This document shows, piece after piece, positions 19,250 to 27,228 of a stretch of 64,000 bases of DNA. The number at the start of each line of letters is the position of its first letter. Positions within the stretch are counted from its first letter, which is position 1. The notes below the pieces were generated by a model. That model was not told the DNA's origin. It searched no databases and was given only the letters and a program-made list of their open reading frames with translations. The translations under genes and the position numbers were made by a program. The DNA is from JBBATK01 sp044228685 (GTDB lineage: Bacteria > Bacteroidota > Ignavibacteria > Kapaibacteriales > NICIL-2): assembly GCA_044228685.1 (NCBI GenBank), contig JBGAUL010000018.1, forward strand, positions 1 through 64,000. The letters are read 5' to 3'.

Positions 19250-19696
19250 ATGAGATCACTCGTACAACGTGTCCGCTCGGCCTCTGTTGAAGTTGATGGA
19301 GAACAAATTGCCTCGATTTCGACTGGATTACTGGTTTTGCTCGGAATCAAAGAGGGCGACAGTGCGGAACTTATACCGTGGATGGCAAACAAGCTTGCTA
19401 ATCTTCGATTGTTTCCCGATGCAGATGATAAAATGAACCTTTCGGTGAAGGATGTTTCGGGGAGCATTCTCGTGGTCTCGCAGTTTACGCTGTATGGTGA
19501 TGCTGCCAAGGGTTTTCGTCCCTCTTTTATCGAATCTGCTCGTCCTGAAAAAGCTGAACCCTTGTATCAAGCACTCATCAAAGAACTCCAATCCGTGCAC
19601 GGAGTGAGCGTTCAAACGGGTCGCTTTGGTGCAATGATGGACGTAGAACTCGTCAATTGGGGACCGGTCACGGTCATGATAGAAAAGGAAAACTAA
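19250..19696 (+). CDS. dtd: D-aminoacyl-tRNA deacylase
   Basis: A 148-residue enzyme that removes D-amino acids (classically D-tyrosine) wrongly attached to tRNA, protecting translation. The family motifs are present: the N-terminal RSLVQRVRSASVEVDG, the SQFTLYGD segment (about 92-99) and the C-terminal NWGPVTV (about 137-143) that carries the Gly-cisPro chirality filter. I chose the ATG at 19250, which gives the usual family length of about 145-150 residues; the frame is open seven codons further to a TTG at 19229. It is a single-gene unit, with its stop only 15 bases from that of the convergent NtrC-type regulator gene. A TAnnTTTG element lies just upstream. Confidence 0.95.
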   Translation: MRSLVQRVRSASVEVDGEQIASISTGLLVLLGIKEGDSAELIPWMANKLANLRLFPDADDKMNLSVKDVSGSILVVSQFTLYGDAAKGFRPSFIESARPEKAEPLYQALIKELQSVHGVSVQTGRFGAMMDVELVNWGPVTVMIEKEN

Positions 19697-19711
19697 CCAG
19701 CGACTAGTATC

Positions 19712-21100
19712 TCAACGATCACGGAACTCGTGTACGTTGATACCATACTTGCGAATCTTCACGTGCAGCGTTTCGCGACTTACCCCTAATTGTGCTGCGG
19801 TTTTACTGACGTTTCCATTGAAGGTCTTGAGCATGGATTCAATCTTGAGCTTGTCAACGCGCTCAAGGTCTTCACGTCTTGTGCGGTCGAGCGAAATAAT
19901 CGAACCCGGGAAGCGCGAATCGTTCACTTGCGTACTTGTGGCAGCAGAGTGAATATCACTGACTTCAACCACTTCATTTGCCGAGGTCTGTAAGATTACG
20001 CGAAGCACCGAACTCAACTCACGGACATTTCCATTCCAATCCCGGTTCTGCAGATACTCAATGGCAGATGGCGAGAGCACTTTGTGGTCCTGGTGGTCGG
20101 CATTGTGCTTTTTGACATAGTGCTCAGCAATGAGCGGAATGTCGTCACGACGCTCCCGCAAACTCGGCAAGTAGATTTCGCATTCACGCAAACGGTGATA
20201 GAGTTGCTCGCGGAATTGACCCTTCTTCATCGACTCGACCAGATCCTTGTCTGTCGCGCTAATCAACCTAATGTCAACGGCTTCCGCTTCAATTGATCCG
20301 ACGCGACGAATGATTCTTTCTTCGATTGGCAGCAAGAGATAGGCCTGTGACTCTGAGGGCAAATCACCAATTTCATCCAGGAACAATGTTCCTTTGTTTG
20401 CGTGGTGGAACAGACCTTTCTTATCCGAAAGAGCTCCGGAAAAGGATCCACGAACGTGACCAAACAACTCGCTCTGGAAGAGCTCGCGTGGAATATTCGG
20501 GATATCCACCGTGACGCAGGAGTATTTGGCTCGCTTGCTCACTGCATGCAAGGCGTTGGCAACCAACTTCTTACCGGTACCGGTCTCGCCCGTAATCAAC
20601 ACGCTCAACTCAGTACGACCGTAGCGAATAATTTTATCAGCCACCGCCTGCATGGTCTTGCTTTTTCCAACAATACCATGTTGCTCAATGACATTCATGA
20701 GCTCATCGACTTTGGAGTTTTGTAAGAGACGCTCAGAAGCGCTGCTCAAAACCTCAAGCAAGTGGTCGTGCGAGAGCGTGCTTTTTTCGATGAAATTCAG
20801 CGCGCCAAGCTTGGTGGCACGGACGGCAGTTTCGATGGTGCCCTTTCCGGAGATCATAATGACAGGAATCGCCGGGTAGTTTTTCACCGAATGACTGAGT
20901 ACGTCCAGTCCGTTCAAAGCCGAACGATGATCAAACTCAATATCCAGCAACATCATCTGCACTTCGCCGGAATGTGCAGCTAGGTAATTGATGGCTTCTT
21001 CAGGTGTATTCAAAGCCGTCGGCTTCCAACCCTTGGAACTGATAATATCACTCAGGGTGGAGCAGAATTCACTATTGTCATCGACAATTACTATGTTCAT
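19712..21100 (-). CDS. Sigma-54-dependent NtrC-family response regulator
   Basis: A 462-residue bacterial enhancer-binding protein. Receiver domain 1-120 with acidic D7/D8, phospho-acceptor D53 and K106; AAA+ domain about 140-375 with Walker A GETGTGKK (171-178), Walker B GTLFLDEIGD and the arginine-rich RIIRRVGS segment; Fis-type helix-turn-helix about 420-458 (NVSKTAAQLGVSRETLHVKIRKYGI). The loop that contacts sigma-54, usually GAFTGA, reads GSFSGA (218-223), a conservative variant. When phosphorylated it would activate sigma-54 promoters. No kinase gene is nearby, so it is an orphan regulator here. It overlaps the stop of the upstream lipoprotein gene by ATGA, and the two lie directly after gltX in one operon. 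Confidence 0.92.
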   Translation of the reverse strand: MNIVIVDDNSEFCSTLSDIISSKGWKPTALNTPEEAINYLAAHSGEVQMMLLDIEFDHRSALNGLDVLSHSVKNYPAIPVIMISGKGTIETAVRATKLGALNFIEKSTLSHDHLLEVLSSASERLLQNSKVDELMNVIEQHGIVGKSKTMQAVADKIIRYGRTELSVLITGETGTGKKLVANALHAVSKRAKYSCVTVDIPNIPRELFQSELFGHVRGSFSGALSDKKGLFHHANKGTLFLDEIGDLPSESQAYLLLPIEERIIRRVGSIEAEAVDIRLISATDKDLVESMKKGQFREQLYHRLRECEIYLPSLRERRDDIPLIAEHYVKKHNADHQDHKVLSPSAIEYLQNRDWNGNVRELSSVLRVILQTSANEVVEVSDIHSAATSTQVNDSRFPGSIISLDRTRREDLERVDKLKIESMLKTFNGNVSKTAAQLGVSRETLHVKIRKYGINVHEFRDR

Positions 21101-21585
21101 TGTTGCGCTGGTGGTGCCAGGGTAGAAAGCGAATCAAAGATAGCACGAAACTCACGACTACCGTAGGTTTGATAGCGGGCGTCCCACACTGCTCTCAAGC
21201 TTAGGTTTGCGTCCGGATTCTGATACTCAATGTAGTGCATTCTCGGCGCGTGAACCGACAAACTCTGTATACGCACAAATGTCTTGCGAATCGTGTCGGC
21301 ATAGAAGCAGAATACCCCTGCCGGAACGACGCCAATCGAATCACGCAGATACTTAACCGAATACTCTGAAGCCTTGTACTTAAACAAGCGTCGTTGGGCG
21401 TCGATCTCGTATCCATCAAGTACCGTACTCGAGTCGACCCAGGTACCCCAACGGATTATCACTGAACGCATGTTCGGCTTAATGCAATCGTCACCAAAGC
21501 GTTGATTCGACGATGAACTTCCGCACGCATTCACGAACACCAGGAGCGTCAGTGCAAGAGGAATTGTCGTAATAAATCGCAGCAT
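21097..21585 (-). CDS. Small predicted lipoprotein, function unknown
   Basis: A 162-residue protein with a lipoprotein signal (hydrophobic MLRFITTIPLALTLLVFVNAC, lipid-accepting C21), then a serine-rich linker. I recognise no family. The mature part holds a possible two-lobed fold with the repeated pattern of aromatic and charged residues (RWGTWVDSSTVLDGYEIDAQRRLFKYKASEYS). It sits between gltX (22 bases upstream) and the NtrC-type regulator (4-base ATGA overlap downstream), so it is translated with the regulator. The tight coupling of a lipoprotein to an orphan sigma-54 regulator might reflect an envelope-related signal, but nothing in the sequence proves this. Confidence 0.75.
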   Translation of the reverse strand: MLRFITTIPLALTLLVFVNACGSSSSNQRFGDDCIKPNMRSVIIRWGTWVDSSTVLDGYEIDAQRRLFKYKASEYSVKYLRDSIGVVPAGVFCFYADTIRKTFVRIQSLSVHAPRMHYIEYQNPDANLSLRAVWDARYQTYGSREFRAIFDSLSTLAPPAQQ

Positions 21586-21607
21586 AGATGTTGATAGTAA
21601 TATTGAC

Positions 21608-23056
21608 TTAGTTCAGAGAAAGCAAGCGCTGCAGACTCCGCTCTTTTCCAAGAACAGCGATGGTGTCAATCATTCCCGCCCCAACCGATTTACCGGTTAT
21701 TGCCAGACGTAGAAGATTCGCTATGTCCTTGAATTTCAATTGCTTTGACTGCAAGTAAGCGCTAATCGCAGCATTGATAGTGTCATGATCAAATGCACTC
21801 TCATCCACTGCCGCAAGCACATCGTGGATTTCTTTCAAACGTTCTGCTGAGTGCTCATTCCAGGTCTTGGTCTTGAACTCTTCATCCACGATCCGATCAC
21901 CAAACATATAGCCAGCAAAATCAACGAGTTCGATGATGTTTGACATACGTTCGTGGACGAGCTTGATGACACGACCAAGGTACTCCGCCGGTACATTCAA
22001 ACCACGTGCTGCAACGAGTGGCTCGGCTTGAGCAATGAGGAAATCGATGTTGTTTTCGACGTAAGACTTTAGGTACTGAGAGTTCATCCACTCCAGCTTC
22101 TTCAAATCGAAAACAGCTCCCGACTTGTTGACGTGCTCGAGGGAGAATTCTTTGACCAATTCATCAATGGTATAAATCTCGCGCTCACCGCTTGGATTCC
22201 ATCCAAGCAAAGCGATAAAGTTTAAGAAGGCATCTTTGAAATAACCCTTTGCCACGTAGTCGTGCACGGAAACGTCACCTTGACGTTTGCTGAGCTTCGA
22301 CTTGTCGGTATTGAGCAGCAGCGGCAAGTGAGCGAACTGTGGAGCGGTCCAACCAAAAGCCTCATACAGCAACACGTGTTTTGGTGTTGAAGGCAACCAT
22401 TCTTCACCGCGAATCACGTGAGTGATTTGCATTAAATGATCGTCAACCACGTTCGCCAAATGGTAGGTTGGAAAATTGTCGCTCTTCAGAAGTACTTGAT
22501 CATCAACGTCCTTACACGGAACAACGATGGTGCCGCGGATAATATCCTGGAACTTGACTTCGCCGCTGATCGGCACTTTCATACGCACTGCTGCAGGCTC
22601 GCCGATAGAAAGCAGTCGAGCAGTTTCTTCAGGACCAAGGGTGAAACTGTTGCGCATAACCGAGCGGTCGTAGCGTGGAGCAATTCCTGCTGCCTTTTGT
22701 CGTTCGCGCATTTTGTCCAACTCTTCCGCGGTATCAAAAGCATAGTAAGCCAATCCCTTTTCGATGAGAATGGCGGCGTGCTGACGGTAGAGTTCAGTGC
22801 GCTCGCTTTGGACGTAGGGACCGAATTCGCCAGGACGTTGCGGACTTTCATCCGGTACGATACCGGCCCACTCCAGAGAGCTCACGATATCCTCAACAGA
22901 ACCTTCCACAAAGCGCGTCTGATCCGTGTCCTCTAAGCGAAGGATAAACACTCCCCCATGATGCCGGGCAAAGAGGTAATTGTACAATGCAGTACGCAAT
23001 CCACCAACGTGCAAGTAGCCGGTTGGAGAAGGAGCAAAACGGACACGAACAGACAT
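21608..23056 (-). CDS. gltX: Glutamyl-tRNA synthetase
   Basis: A 482-residue class I aminoacyl-tRNA synthetase that charges tRNA-Glu (and often tRNA-Gln, later amidated). The N-terminus RFAPSPTGYLHVGGLRTALYNYLFA contains the HIGH-type signature (HVGG), and the KMSKS-type loop appears as KLSKRQGD (about 245-252). The C-terminal half has the helical anticodon-binding domain, and the length is normal for bacterial GluRS. It is the first gene of a minus-strand operon that continues into the small lipoprotein and the NtrC-type regulator. The start at 23056 gives the standard MSVRVRFAPSPTG N-terminus. Confidence 0.97.
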   Translation of the reverse strand: MSVRVRFAPSPTGYLHVGGLRTALYNYLFARHHGGVFILRLEDTDQTRFVEGSVEDIVSSLEWAGIVPDESPQRPGEFGPYVQSERTELYRQHAAILIEKGLAYYAFDTAEELDKMRERQKAAGIAPRYDRSVMRNSFTLGPEETARLLSIGEPAAVRMKVPISGEVKFQDIIRGTIVVPCKDVDDQVLLKSDNFPTYHLANVVDDHLMQITHVIRGEEWLPSTPKHVLLYEAFGWTAPQFAHLPLLLNTDKSKLSKRQGDVSVHDYVAKGYFKDAFLNFIALLGWNPSGEREIYTIDELVKEFSLEHVNKSGAVFDLKKLEWMNSQYLKSYVENNIDFLIAQAEPLVAARGLNVPAEYLGRVIKLVHERMSNIIELVDFAGYMFGDRIVDEEFKTKTWNEHSAERLKEIHDVLAAVDESAFDHDTINAAISAYLQSKQLKFKDIANLLRLAITGKSVGAGMIDTIAVLGKERSLQRLLSLN

Positions 23057-23167
23057 ACAGTTCTTTCGCTAAAATGTGACTAGAGTTAGGATTCCGTCGG
23101 TGTATAGTCCGAGCGGCTTTGGTTGTCGAGCGACTGGATGAATCAGCCGATCGACCATGACTGACAC

Positions 23168-23596
23168 TTAGTGCTCAAGTACAACCCTACATTGAGCAAA
23201 TGAGCGCTCAGTTTCATACAAACGAATGCTGAATGCTGTCAAGGCAGCATGTGCCGCCAAAGCAGGCTTCAATTCTTCTGCAATCCACATGCAAATATTC
23301 TCGACGGTGGTTGGGAAGTCCACCATGACCACTTTCATTGGGTTCGACAGAAAGAACTCCACCATGGCGCTATCGCTTTCATCGCAGAGGAAACAATGAT
23401 CGAGTTGATCCACAAGCGGGTGAACCAGTTTGTCGAGATCGAAGAAGTCCATGACCATGCCGGAGTTATTGAGACTGCCCTCAAGATCAACACGAAGACA
23501 ATAGGAATGACCGTGGACGTTTTTGCACAGACCTTCATGGTCCATCAAACGATGACCCATTTCCCAACGATACTCTTTGGCAATGACGATACTCAT
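23168..23596 (-). CDS. queD: 6-carboxytetrahydropterin synthase (queuosine pathway)
   Basis: A protein of about 142 residues of the QueD/PTPS family, which converts dihydroneopterin triphosphate to 6-carboxytetrahydropterin in preQ0 synthesis. Zinc ligands H15, H28 and H30 and the catalytic C24 are seen in GLCKNVHGHSY; the family motif PTTVENICMWI and the final ETERSFA follow. I chose the ATG at 23596 because it has a GGGAG ribosome binding site and overlaps the queF stop as TAATG; the frame is open 33 codons upstream inside queF, which is not expected to be used. With queF it covers two queuosine steps; queC and queE are not in the window. Confidence 0.92.
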   Translation of the reverse strand: MSIVIAKEYRWEMGHRLMDHEGLCKNVHGHSYCLRVDLEGSLNNSGMVMDFFDLDKLVHPLVDQLDHCFLCDESDSAMVEFFLSNPMKVVMVDFPTTVENICMWIAEELKPALAAHAALTAFSIRLYETERSFAQCRVVLEH

Positions 23597-23943
23597 TACT
23601 TGCTCCCGTCTTTGATATAGGAAACTTCGATCACGCTGTGAATTCCACCGCGGGTACTCCACTCTGAGCGGATTTGCATTGAACGAGGTTGACATGCTGC
23701 CACCAATTCGTCAAGAATACGATTGGTCACTGCCTCGTAGAAAATTCCCTCGTTACGAAAAGCCAAATAGTAGTATTTCAAGGATTTAAGTTCAAGACAA
23801 AGGGCGTCGGGAACATAAGTCAGATGAATTGTCGCGAAATCCGGCAAGCCGGTAATCGGGCAGACTGAGGTGAATTCAGGATTGATGTGCTTAATCGTAT
23901 AGTCCCGATTCGGGTTAGGATTATCAAAAACCTCAATTTTCAT
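23596..23943 (-). CDS. queF: NADPH-dependent 7-cyano-7-deazaguanine reductase
   Basis: A 115-residue type I QueF, the tunnelling-fold enzyme that reduces preQ0 to preQ1 with NADPH, the last step before insertion into tRNA. The catalytic cysteine C28 lies in FTSVCPITG and the general acid D35 seven residues on, the same spacing as C55/D62 of the Bacillus enzyme. The SLKYYYLAFRNEGIFYE segment matches the QueF signature. The short form lacks the N-terminal half of the long proteobacterial type. It is co-transcribed with queD (TAATG overlap) and divergent from rpsF. I looked for a preQ1 riboswitch in the 220 bases upstream and found none. Confidence 0.95.
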   Translation of the reverse strand: MKIEVFDNPNPNRDYTIKHINPEFTSVCPITGLPDFATIHLTYVPDALCLELKSLKYYYLAFRNEGIFYEAVTNRILDELVAACQPRSMQIRSEWSTRGGIHSVIEVSYIKDGSK

Positions 23944-24051
23944 AAAATTTCACAATAAGTGACGTAGTAAGGACAAAAGAGCGTCGCTAAAGACACGCGA
24001 GCTGCGCAAAGGACGCAATTTACGAAGCAGGCATTTTTGCGCACCCCGGGA

Positions 24052-24082
24052 TTTGTCAATTCCCCCATTTCCCTTATGTTTG
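24052..24082 (+). promoter_or_regulatory. Bacteroidota-type promoter of rpsF-rplI
   Basis: TTTG at 24052-24055, a 19-base spacer, then TATGTTTG at 24075-24082. This fits the Bacteroidota primary-sigma consensus TTTG-N19-TAnnTTTG exactly. Transcription would start near 24089, giving a leader of about 78 bases before rpsF. Confidence 0.65.
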
Positions 24083-24103
24083 TATTCTGTTTCAACAATC
24101 CTT

Positions 24104-24152
24104 CCGTCATAGTATCAATTGACGGATAGTGTTTGAAGTCCATACACTAACC
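24104..24152 (+). promoter_or_regulatory. Two overlapping hairpins in the rpsF leader
   Basis: Hairpin 1 pairs CCGTCA (24104-24109) with TGACGG (24120-24125). Hairpin 2 pairs GGATAGTGT (24124-24132) with ACACTAACC (24144-24152) with one mismatch. They share two bases, so they compete at the boundary, and hairpin 2 ends just before the AGGAG ribosome binding site. In many bacteria the S6 operon is autoregulated through a leader structure that binds S6-S18; whether this one does so is inference. Confidence 0.35.
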
Positions 24153-24166
24153 ACAGGAGTCTCTCC

Positions 24167-24571
24167 ATGAGCGTTCGTCGTCAATACGAAACGACCTACA
24201 TCATTAACGCTGCCCTCGAAGACAACGATGTCGAGCAGGTTATCACACGTGTAAGCGAGTACATCACCAATCACGGTGGCACAATCACAGAAGTCAACAA
24301 GTGGGGACGTCGTCGTCTGGGTTATCCCATTGCGAAGAAGTTCAATGGCTTTTATGTACACTGCATTTTCGATTCAGCATCAAGCATCATTCCTCAGTTG
24401 GAACGTTTCTTTGTGTTGGATGACAATGTTTTGCGTCACTTGACCATGCAATTGCCGGAGAAGCTCCGTCAGTTCCGCATCACCCGTGCCATTGCTCAAG
24501 CTGAGCGCCAAGTCGCTCTCGAGAAGGCAAAGGCTGATGGTACCGCTCCACAATCCAATCGTCGTTTCTAA
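24167..24571 (+). CDS. rpsF: 30S ribosomal protein S6
   Basis: A 134-residue bS6, a small-subunit platform protein that binds with S18. The N-terminus RRQYETTYIINAALEDNDVEQVI and the core WGRRRLGYPIAKKFNGFYVHCIFD are typical, with a C-terminal extension rich in charged and Ala residues. An AGGAG ribosome binding site stands eight bases before the ATG. It is followed 36 bases later by rplI; rpsR (S18) and ssb, which usually lie between, are absent. The promoter at 24052-24082 and the leader hairpins control it. Confidence 0.97.
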   Translation: MSVRRQYETTYIINAALEDNDVEQVITRVSEYITNHGGTITEVNKWGRRRLGYPIAKKFNGFYVHCIFDSASSIIPQLERFFVLDDNVLRHLTMQLPEKLRQFRITRAIAQAERQVALEKAKADGTAPQSNRRF

Positions 24572-24607
24572 GACGGATCTGATCACTGAGAATATTTGCT
24601 TACTGCT

Positions 24608-25054
24608 ATGAAAATCATCTTACGTCAAAACGTTGAAAAGCTTGGCTCGATTGGTGAACTGATCACCGTAAAAGACGGCTTCGCTCGCAATTACCTGATC
24701 CCAAACCAATTGGCATACCTCGCAACACCGGGTGCTGAAAAGCGTTTGGAGATTGAACGTCGTCAGTACGACAAGAAAATGCTTCGCGCCAAGGAATTGG
24801 CAGAAGTCACAGCGTCACGTCTGGCTGAGCTTCAAATCTCCGTTCCTATGGCTGTCGGCGAAGAAGGCAAACTCTTCGGTTCAGTCACACCGCAAATGAT
24901 TGCGCAGGAATTGGAAGTTCGTGGCTTCACCATCGATCGTCGCAGCATCACCATCGAAGAGCCGATCAAGTCTCTTGGTGTATTTGACGTCAAAGTCAAA
25001 CTGCATCCTGAAGTATCGGGTACGCTCAAGGTATGGGTTATCAGCCAAGAGTAA
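24608..25054 (+). CDS. rplI: 50S ribosomal protein L9
   Basis: A 148-residue bL9 that binds 23S rRNA near the L1 stalk. The N-terminal domain (MKIILRQNVEKLGSIGELITVKDGFARNYLIP) matches the family signature, followed by the long connecting helix and the C-terminal domain (about 75-148). I chose the ATG at 24608; the frame is also open four codons upstream to a TTG, but the ATG gives the standard start. It is the last gene of the rpsF operon, and a clear intrinsic terminator follows at 25079-25109. Confidence 0.97.
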   Translation: MKIILRQNVEKLGSIGELITVKDGFARNYLIPNQLAYLATPGAEKRLEIERRQYDKKMLRAKELAEVTASRLAELQISVPMAVGEEGKLFGSVTPQMIAQELEVRGFTIDRRSITIEEPIKSLGVFDVKVKLHPEVSGTLKVWVISQE

Positions 25055-25078
25055 AAACTCTTGATTCGAAATCTTGAA

Positions 25079-25109
25079 CGCCCCCGGTTTTCCGTGGGCG
25101 TTTTTTTTT
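25079..25109 (+). terminator. Intrinsic terminator of rpsF-rplI
   Basis: A nine-base-pair stem (CGCCCCCGG at 25079-25087 with CCGTGGGCG at 25092-25100, one mismatch), a TTTT loop and a run of nine T immediately after. It lies 24 bases beyond the rplI stop. Confidence 0.9.
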
Positions 25110-25175
25110 GAGTGCATGTGAGGAATGGACGCAACCGGCACACTACAACCATCCGTCATTCGTTAGGCAAAGTCT

Positions 25176-26126
25176 ATGACGCACAACGGAATACACAACG
25201 ACTCCCCTTCTAACAAACGCGTTGTTATTGTTGGTGCAAGCGGTGCACTTGGACGAGCTCTGTGCGGCTTTCTGTCTACTCAAGGATTCGAACTGTGGTC
25301 GGTAGGACGAGATGTGGAACGCAGTCGCAAACTCATTCCCAATATCGCGGGACATCTCTCATTAAACGACGAACATCGCGCAAAGCTCATCGAAGTTATG
25401 AGTGGATGTCGAGCAGTCGTCAATCTAGCCGGTGCGAGCATTGGCGAACTTCGATGGACAGAGAAGAATAAAGCGCTGATGTATAGCAGCAGAATCAAGA
25501 CGACCGAAGTGCTCGCCAAGATTATTACCGAGCTGCCTCAAGCACCATCGGTTTTCGTGAGTACTTCTGCTATTGGATATTACGGCTTTGGTCATGATGA
25601 GATTTTTCGCGAGGAAAACAAAGCCGGAAGTGATTTTCTTGCGCGCCTTTGCGCCGACTGGGAAACTGCCGCATCTCCTGCAAAGAAGCTTTGTCGGGTG
25701 GTTCATCCGCGCATCGGCGTTGTGTTCGACACAGAGGCCGGCGCTCTTGCGAAACTGCTGCCACTGTTTCGATTAGGAATCGGAGGTCCTTTGGGTTCAG
25801 GCAAACAATGGATGTCGTGGGTACATCACACTGATCTCATTCGTGCCCTGCATTTCTGCATCGTCAATGAACAAGTGCAAGGCGCAATAAACTGCGTCGC
25901 GCCACATGCAGTTCGCATGAACGAGCTTGCGAGTATTCTTGCAAAGACGCTACATCGTCCTGCGATCTTTCGCGTTCCGACCTTCGTGCTTCGACTTGTA
26001 CTTGGTGAGCAACACGTGATTGTTACTGAAGGTCAACACGTGTCATCAGAACGCATTGAATCCTTAGGCTTCAGCTTTGAGTTCCCCAACTGTGACATTT
26101 GTGTTAATAATCTTACGCAATCATAG
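25176..26126 (+). CDS. NAD(P)-dependent epimerase of the TIGR01777/YfcH family
   Basis: A 316-residue extended short-chain dehydrogenase/reductase-fold protein. The Rossmann motif GASGALGRAL stands at about 19-28; VNLAGASIGELRWTEKNKALMYSSRIKTT and VFVSTSAIGYYGFGHDE are signatures of this family, which includes YfcH and the cell-division-inhibitor-like SulA-named proteins of some annotations. The C-terminal DUF1731-type segment (RVPTFVLRLVLGEQHVIVTEGQHVSSERIESLGF) is present. The reaction is unknown for most members. The gene stands alone between the rplI terminator and the RND operon, with 58 bases to the latter, so read-through is possible. Confidence 0.88.
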   Translation: MTHNGIHNDSPSNKRVVIVGASGALGRALCGFLSTQGFELWSVGRDVERSRKLIPNIAGHLSLNDEHRAKLIEVMSGCRAVVNLAGASIGELRWTEKNKALMYSSRIKTTEVLAKIITELPQAPSVFVSTSAIGYYGFGHDEIFREENKAGSDFLARLCADWETAASPAKKLCRVVHPRIGVVFDTEAGALAKLLPLFRLGIGGPLGSGKQWMSWVHHTDLIRALHFCIVNEQVQGAINCVAPHAVRMNELASILAKTLHRPAIFRVPTFVLRLVLGEQHVIVTEGQHVSSERIESLGFSFEFPNCDICVNNLTQS

Positions 26127-26145
26127 TGGTGGATTTTGCTCTGAC

Positions 26146-26153
26146 TATTTTTG
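26146..26153 (+). promoter_or_regulatory. Possible -7 promoter element of the RND efflux operon (TATTTTTG)
   Basis: Fits TAnnTTTG and lies about 31 bases before the start codon of the adaptor gene. No TTTG at the -33 position, so support is partial. Confidence 0.3.
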
Positions 26154-26184
26154 TTAACTGGAAAACAACCTTACACATTTGAAC

Positions 26185-27222
26185 ATGCCCCTTGGTCGCA
26201 ACCTGATTGTGCTGACTGCCTTAGTAATGGCCGCCTGTCAGTCCAACAACTCTCAACAGCAAAGTGCTGCTCCCCCACCTCCTTTAAAAGTTCAAGCCAC
26301 CATCGTAAAACCCCGAACACTTGATGATGCGTTTAACGTGACGGGTACCGTGCTGGCTGCCGAACAAACGGATTTGCATCCGGAAGTGAGCGGACGTGTG
26401 ACACAGCTGCCGATCAGGGAAGGATCGAGTGTGAAGTCCGGTGACTTGTTAGTGAAGCTCTACGATGCTGACTTGCAAGCACAACTCCGTAAGCTGCAAG
26501 TGCAGCTCGAGATTGCCAAGAAGAACGAACAGCGTACCCTCGACTTACTCGCCGTGCACGGCACCTCACAACAAGAGGCAGATCTTGCGCACCTTCAGGT
26601 GTCGAATGCGATGGCTGATATTGATGTATGTAAGAGTGCTATTTCAAAGACCGAGATTCGCGCGCCCTTCAGTGGCAAGATTGGTCTGCGCAATATTTCG
26701 CCCGGCGCTTATGTGAACCCAACGACTATCGTGGCAAGCATTCGTGAGGTCGGTCAACTCAAATTGGATTTTGAGATTCCTGAGAAGTACAGTCACATTG
26801 TTTCTTCCGGCATGTCGATTCACTTCACCGTCGCCGGCGACCAAACAAAGTATCAAGCCAAAGTGCTGGCAACTGAGGCGAATGTAAACGAACAAAGTCG
26901 GACTTTGAAAGTGCGCGCATTGGTTCAATCACAAACTGAGCGACTGGTGCCCGGAAGCTTTGCCAATGTAGCACTGTCGTTCAACTCACGCGACAATGCG
27001 CTCATGATTCCAACACAGGCACTCATTCCGCAAGCGCGCGATAAACGAGTGATACTGCTGAAGGATGGAAAAGCCAAGTACGTGACGGTTGTCACGGGCT
27101 TCCGTTCAAACGACGTTGTTGAGATTCTAAGCGGCTTGAGCATCGGTGATACTGTGATTACCACCGGACTACTCTTCGTCAAGCCTGATCAGAAGGTTGA
27201 TATTTCTTCCATCGTGCAATAA
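26185..27222 (+). CDS. RND efflux periplasmic adaptor (membrane fusion protein)
   Basis: A 345-residue HlyD/AcrA-family adaptor. MPLGRNLIVLTALVMAAC is a lipoprotein signal with lipidated C18, so the protein is anchored in the inner membrane facing the periplasm. A proline-rich linker precedes the biotinyl-lipoyl domain (about 60-100 and 150-175; VSGRVTQLPIREGSSVKSGDLLVKL and IRAPFSGKIGLRNISPGAYV), a short coiled coil and beta-barrel and membrane-proximal domains. I chose the ATG at 26185; a TTG two codons upstream also keeps the frame. It is the first gene of an operon with the RND pump (6 bases on) and the TolC protein, a complete tripartite efflux system. Substrates cannot be read from the sequence. 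Confidence 0.93.
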   Translation: MPLGRNLIVLTALVMAACQSNNSQQQSAAPPPPLKVQATIVKPRTLDDAFNVTGTVLAAEQTDLHPEVSGRVTQLPIREGSSVKSGDLLVKLYDADLQAQLRKLQVQLEIAKKNEQRTLDLLAVHGTSQQEADLAHLQVSNAMADIDVCKSAISKTEIRAPFSGKIGLRNISPGAYVNPTTIVASIREVGQLKLDFEIPEKYSHIVSSGMSIHFTVAGDQTKYQAKVLATEANVNEQSRTLKVRALVQSQTERLVPGSFANVALSFNSRDNALMIPTQALIPQARDKRVILLKDGKAKYVTVVTGFRSNDVVEILSGLSIGDTVITTGLLFVKPDQKVDISSIVQ

Positions 27223-27228
27223 GACTCT

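Noticed and set aside
23944..24166. Possible preQ1 riboswitch before queF
   Set aside because: The expected short pseudoknot pattern is absent on the minus strand in this gap; only the rpsF promoter and leader on the other strand are convincing.
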